Below are positions 14,535-15,670 of a DNA stretch of 15,670 nucleotides, piece by piece. Position 1 is the first letter of the stretch; each line of letters opens with the position of its first letter. The notes under the pieces were generated by a model. It saw only the letters and a program-made list of their open reading frames with translations, was not told where the DNA came from and did no database searches. The stretch covers positions 1 through 15,670 of the forward strand of contig JASFPJ010000040.1 in the NCBI GenBank assembly GCA_050116035.1, read 5' to 3'. This DNA comes from SOIA01 sp050116035 (lineage in GTDB: Bacteria > Acidobacteriota > Aminicenantia > Aminicenantales > Aminicenantaceae). Made by a program: the position numbers and the translations under genes.

Positions 14535-14563
14535 TTGACTGTAAGTTTTTTCTTTGTTATATA
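14535..14563 (+). promoter_or_regulatory. Promoter for the leucine-rich-repeat gene
   Basis: TTGACT (14535-14540) and TATATA (14558-14563) are separated by 17 bp, the best plus-strand sigma-70-like pair upstream of the LRR gene. Transcription would begin near 14570, leaving a leader of about 150 nt. The leader is purine-rich in its first part and shows no strong fold that I can see. Confidence 0.5.
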
Positions 14564-14722
14564 TTGTAGGCTAATAGGGAAAGAAAGCATAAAGGAAAGA
14601 TCTTAATTTTGCTTCAAAACGGACTTCTTCTTGTTAATCCAATAATAAAAAGGAATATGCAGAATAGGAGTTGTCTGAAAACATTCAAGACGTTTGACAC
14701 AATTTATATGAGTAGTTCCAGG

Positions 14723-15670
14723 ATGAGAAAAAAACTGCAAAGTAAAATTTGTTTCATTTTTGTTGTCATATTTATGTTTTTGTCCTTAGGAGCCAATCCA
14801 GCATATGGCGTTATCCCAAAAGAAGAAAGAGATGCACTCATTGCTCTTTACAATAACACTGAAGGCGACAATTGGGAATTTAATGAAAATTGGCTGGGTC
14901 CACACGGTACTGAAAATAGTTGGTACGGTATTACAGTCACCAATGACCATGTGACATCTGTTGATCTTCGCGCAAACAATCTATCAGGCACCATTCCTCC
15001 AGAGATTGGCAGCCTGGCCGACCTGCAGTTACTTCATCTTGGTAGCAATCATCTTATGGGCACAATACCTTCAGAACTCGGTGATCTGACCAACCTGGAG
15101 GAACTTGGACTTGCCAATAACCAGCTTACGATTATCCCCCCGGAACTCGGTAATCTAACCAACCTGCAACGCCTTTATCTTTATGGAAACGAGTTTACGG
15201 CTATCCCGCCAGAGCTCGGCAATCTGACCAACCTGGAATACCTCAGTCTTTCGGATAACCAGCTAACAGGTAGTATTCCTGCAGAACTTGGCAGCCTGAC
15301 CAACCTGCAGCACCTTGATCTTTCGGATAACCAGCTTTCTGGTAGCATGCCTCCAGAATTTAGCAATTTAATCAACCTGCAGGAACTCAATCTTGGGTGG
15401 AACCAGCTTACAGACACAATCCCTCCAGGGTTTGGCAATTTTACAAATCTGCAAAACCTTTATCTTAGAGGGAACCAGCTTTCGGGCACCATTCCGCCAG
15501 AGCTTGGCAATCTGACTAACCTGCAGTACCTCAGTCTTTCGGAAAACCAGCTCGTGGGCACAATCCCTCCAGAACTCGGTAATCTGACCAACCTACAAGA
15601 CCTTGGTCTTGGTGACAACCAGCTTACGGCGATTCCGCCAGAGCTTGGCAATCTGACCAACCTGCAATAC
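14723..15670 (+). CDS. Secreted leucine-rich-repeat protein (3' end missing)
   Basis: The frame is open to the window end, with 316 residues visible. Residues 1-29 are a signal peptide (MRKKLQSKICFIFVVIFMFL, then SLGANPAYG). A cap region follows (EERDALIALYNNTEGDNWEF to WYGITV) like the LRRNT_2 cap of plant-type LRR proteins. Ten complete repeats of the LxxLxLxxNxLxGxIPxELGNLTN type come next, starting at VTSVDLRANNLSG. Most are 24 residues with the plant-like GTIP turn. The third, fourth and tenth are 23 residues with TIIP or TAIP instead. In-frame ATGs also occur at 14657 and 14708; I chose 14723 because it gives an ordinary signal peptide, but its ribosome site is poor (AGG adjoining). The protein would be exported and probably binds other proteins or surfaces; the partner is unknown. 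Confidence 0.9.
   Translation, partial: MRKKLQSKICFIFVVIFMFLSLGANPAYGVIPKEERDALIALYNNTEGDNWEFNENWLGPHGTENSWYGITVTNDHVTSVDLRANNLSGTIPPEIGSLADLQLLHLGSNHLMGTIPSELGDLTNLEELGLANNQLTIIPPELGNLTNLQRLYLYGNEFTAIPPELGNLTNLEYLSLSDNQLTGSIPAELGSLTNLQHLDLSDNQLSGSMPPEFSNLINLQELNLGWNQLTDTIPPGFGNFTNLQNLYLRGNQLSGTIPPELGNLTNLQYLSLSENQLVGTIPPELGNLTNLQDLGLGDNQLTAIPPELGNLTNLQY
14963..15670 (+). repeat. Tandem 69/72-bp repeats coding for leucine-rich repeats
   Basis: Units built around CTCGGTAATCTGACCAACCT-like sequence recur every 72 bp, or 69 bp where a codon is missing. Several units are nearly identical at the DNA level (compare the stretches ending near 15224, 15512 and 15662), which suggests recent duplication or gene conversion, and assembly across this region should be treated with care. 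Confidence 0.8.

Noticed and set aside
14694..14722. TTGACA at 14694 as the LRR gene's -35
   Set aside because: No -10-like sequence lies 16-18 bp downstream (TTCCAG region), and it would place the start inside the coding sequence.
15181..15660. Minus-strand repetitive frames rich in Ser, Arg and Leu
   Set aside because: They are mirror images of the LRR coding repeats on the plus strand; their repetition comes from the DNA repeats.

Overview
The window is about 15.7 kb of moderately GC, Gram-negative-type bacterial chromosome. The gene repertoire is: a sulfatase fused to TPRs, large FtsX/MacB-type permeases (one with a cytoplasmic prefix domain beside a PadR regulator), an ECF sigma/anti-sigma pair, an outer-membrane-like protein with a two-component system, and a secreted leucine-rich-repeat protein. 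This mix is what I would expect in Acidobacteriota or Candidatus Aminicenantes. That placement is inferred from gene content only.

Layout, left to right. (1) 3-1604: the 3' part of a TPR-sulfatase gene, cut by the window edge. (2) 1785-5216: a plus-strand group of an outer-membrane-like protein, an OmpR/PhoB-family response regulator and a sensor histidine kinase. A phased TTAA array and a TATAAT box precede it. (3) 5595-7132: a small three-helix membrane protein, an ECF sigma factor and a zinc-motif anti-sigma factor, tightly packed. (4) 7203-7386: a MITE-like element with 23-bp terminal inverted repeats, 8-bp flanking repeats and an inner palindrome. (5) 7484-9889: an FtsX/MacB-type permease. 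(6) 9906-10088: a broken reading frame. (7) Minus strand 10098-10566: a RelE-type toxin-antitoxin pair. (8) Minus strand 10691-13774: a PadR regulator, a second FtsX-type permease with an N-terminal prefix domain, and a 48-codon overlapping frame that looks like the tail of a TPR protein. (9) 13982-14352: a decayed putative lipoprotein gene and debris. (10) 14723-15670: a secreted leucine-rich-repeat protein that runs off the end.

The most interesting result is regulatory. A 46-bp element occurs upstream of both the sigma operon (5529-5574) and the first permease (7417-7462). The copies match at 38 of 46 positions with no gaps, and every difference is a transition. Each copy holds GTTAAC, then exactly 17 bp, then CGTC, followed about 25 bp later by a gene start with a good Shine-Dalgarno. 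This is the layout of an ECF sigma promoter. It suggests that the sigma factor encoded between the two copies controls its own operon and the permease, with the MITE lying between the anti-sigma gene and the second promoter.

The second permease appears to be under a different switch. Two perfect ATTGGATTCCAAT palindromes lie in the PadR promoter, one over the -35 and one just upstream of the Shine-Dalgarno. The window therefore holds two permease modules with separate control, neither with an ATPase gene beside it, plus a two-component module with a plausible PhoB-like operator.
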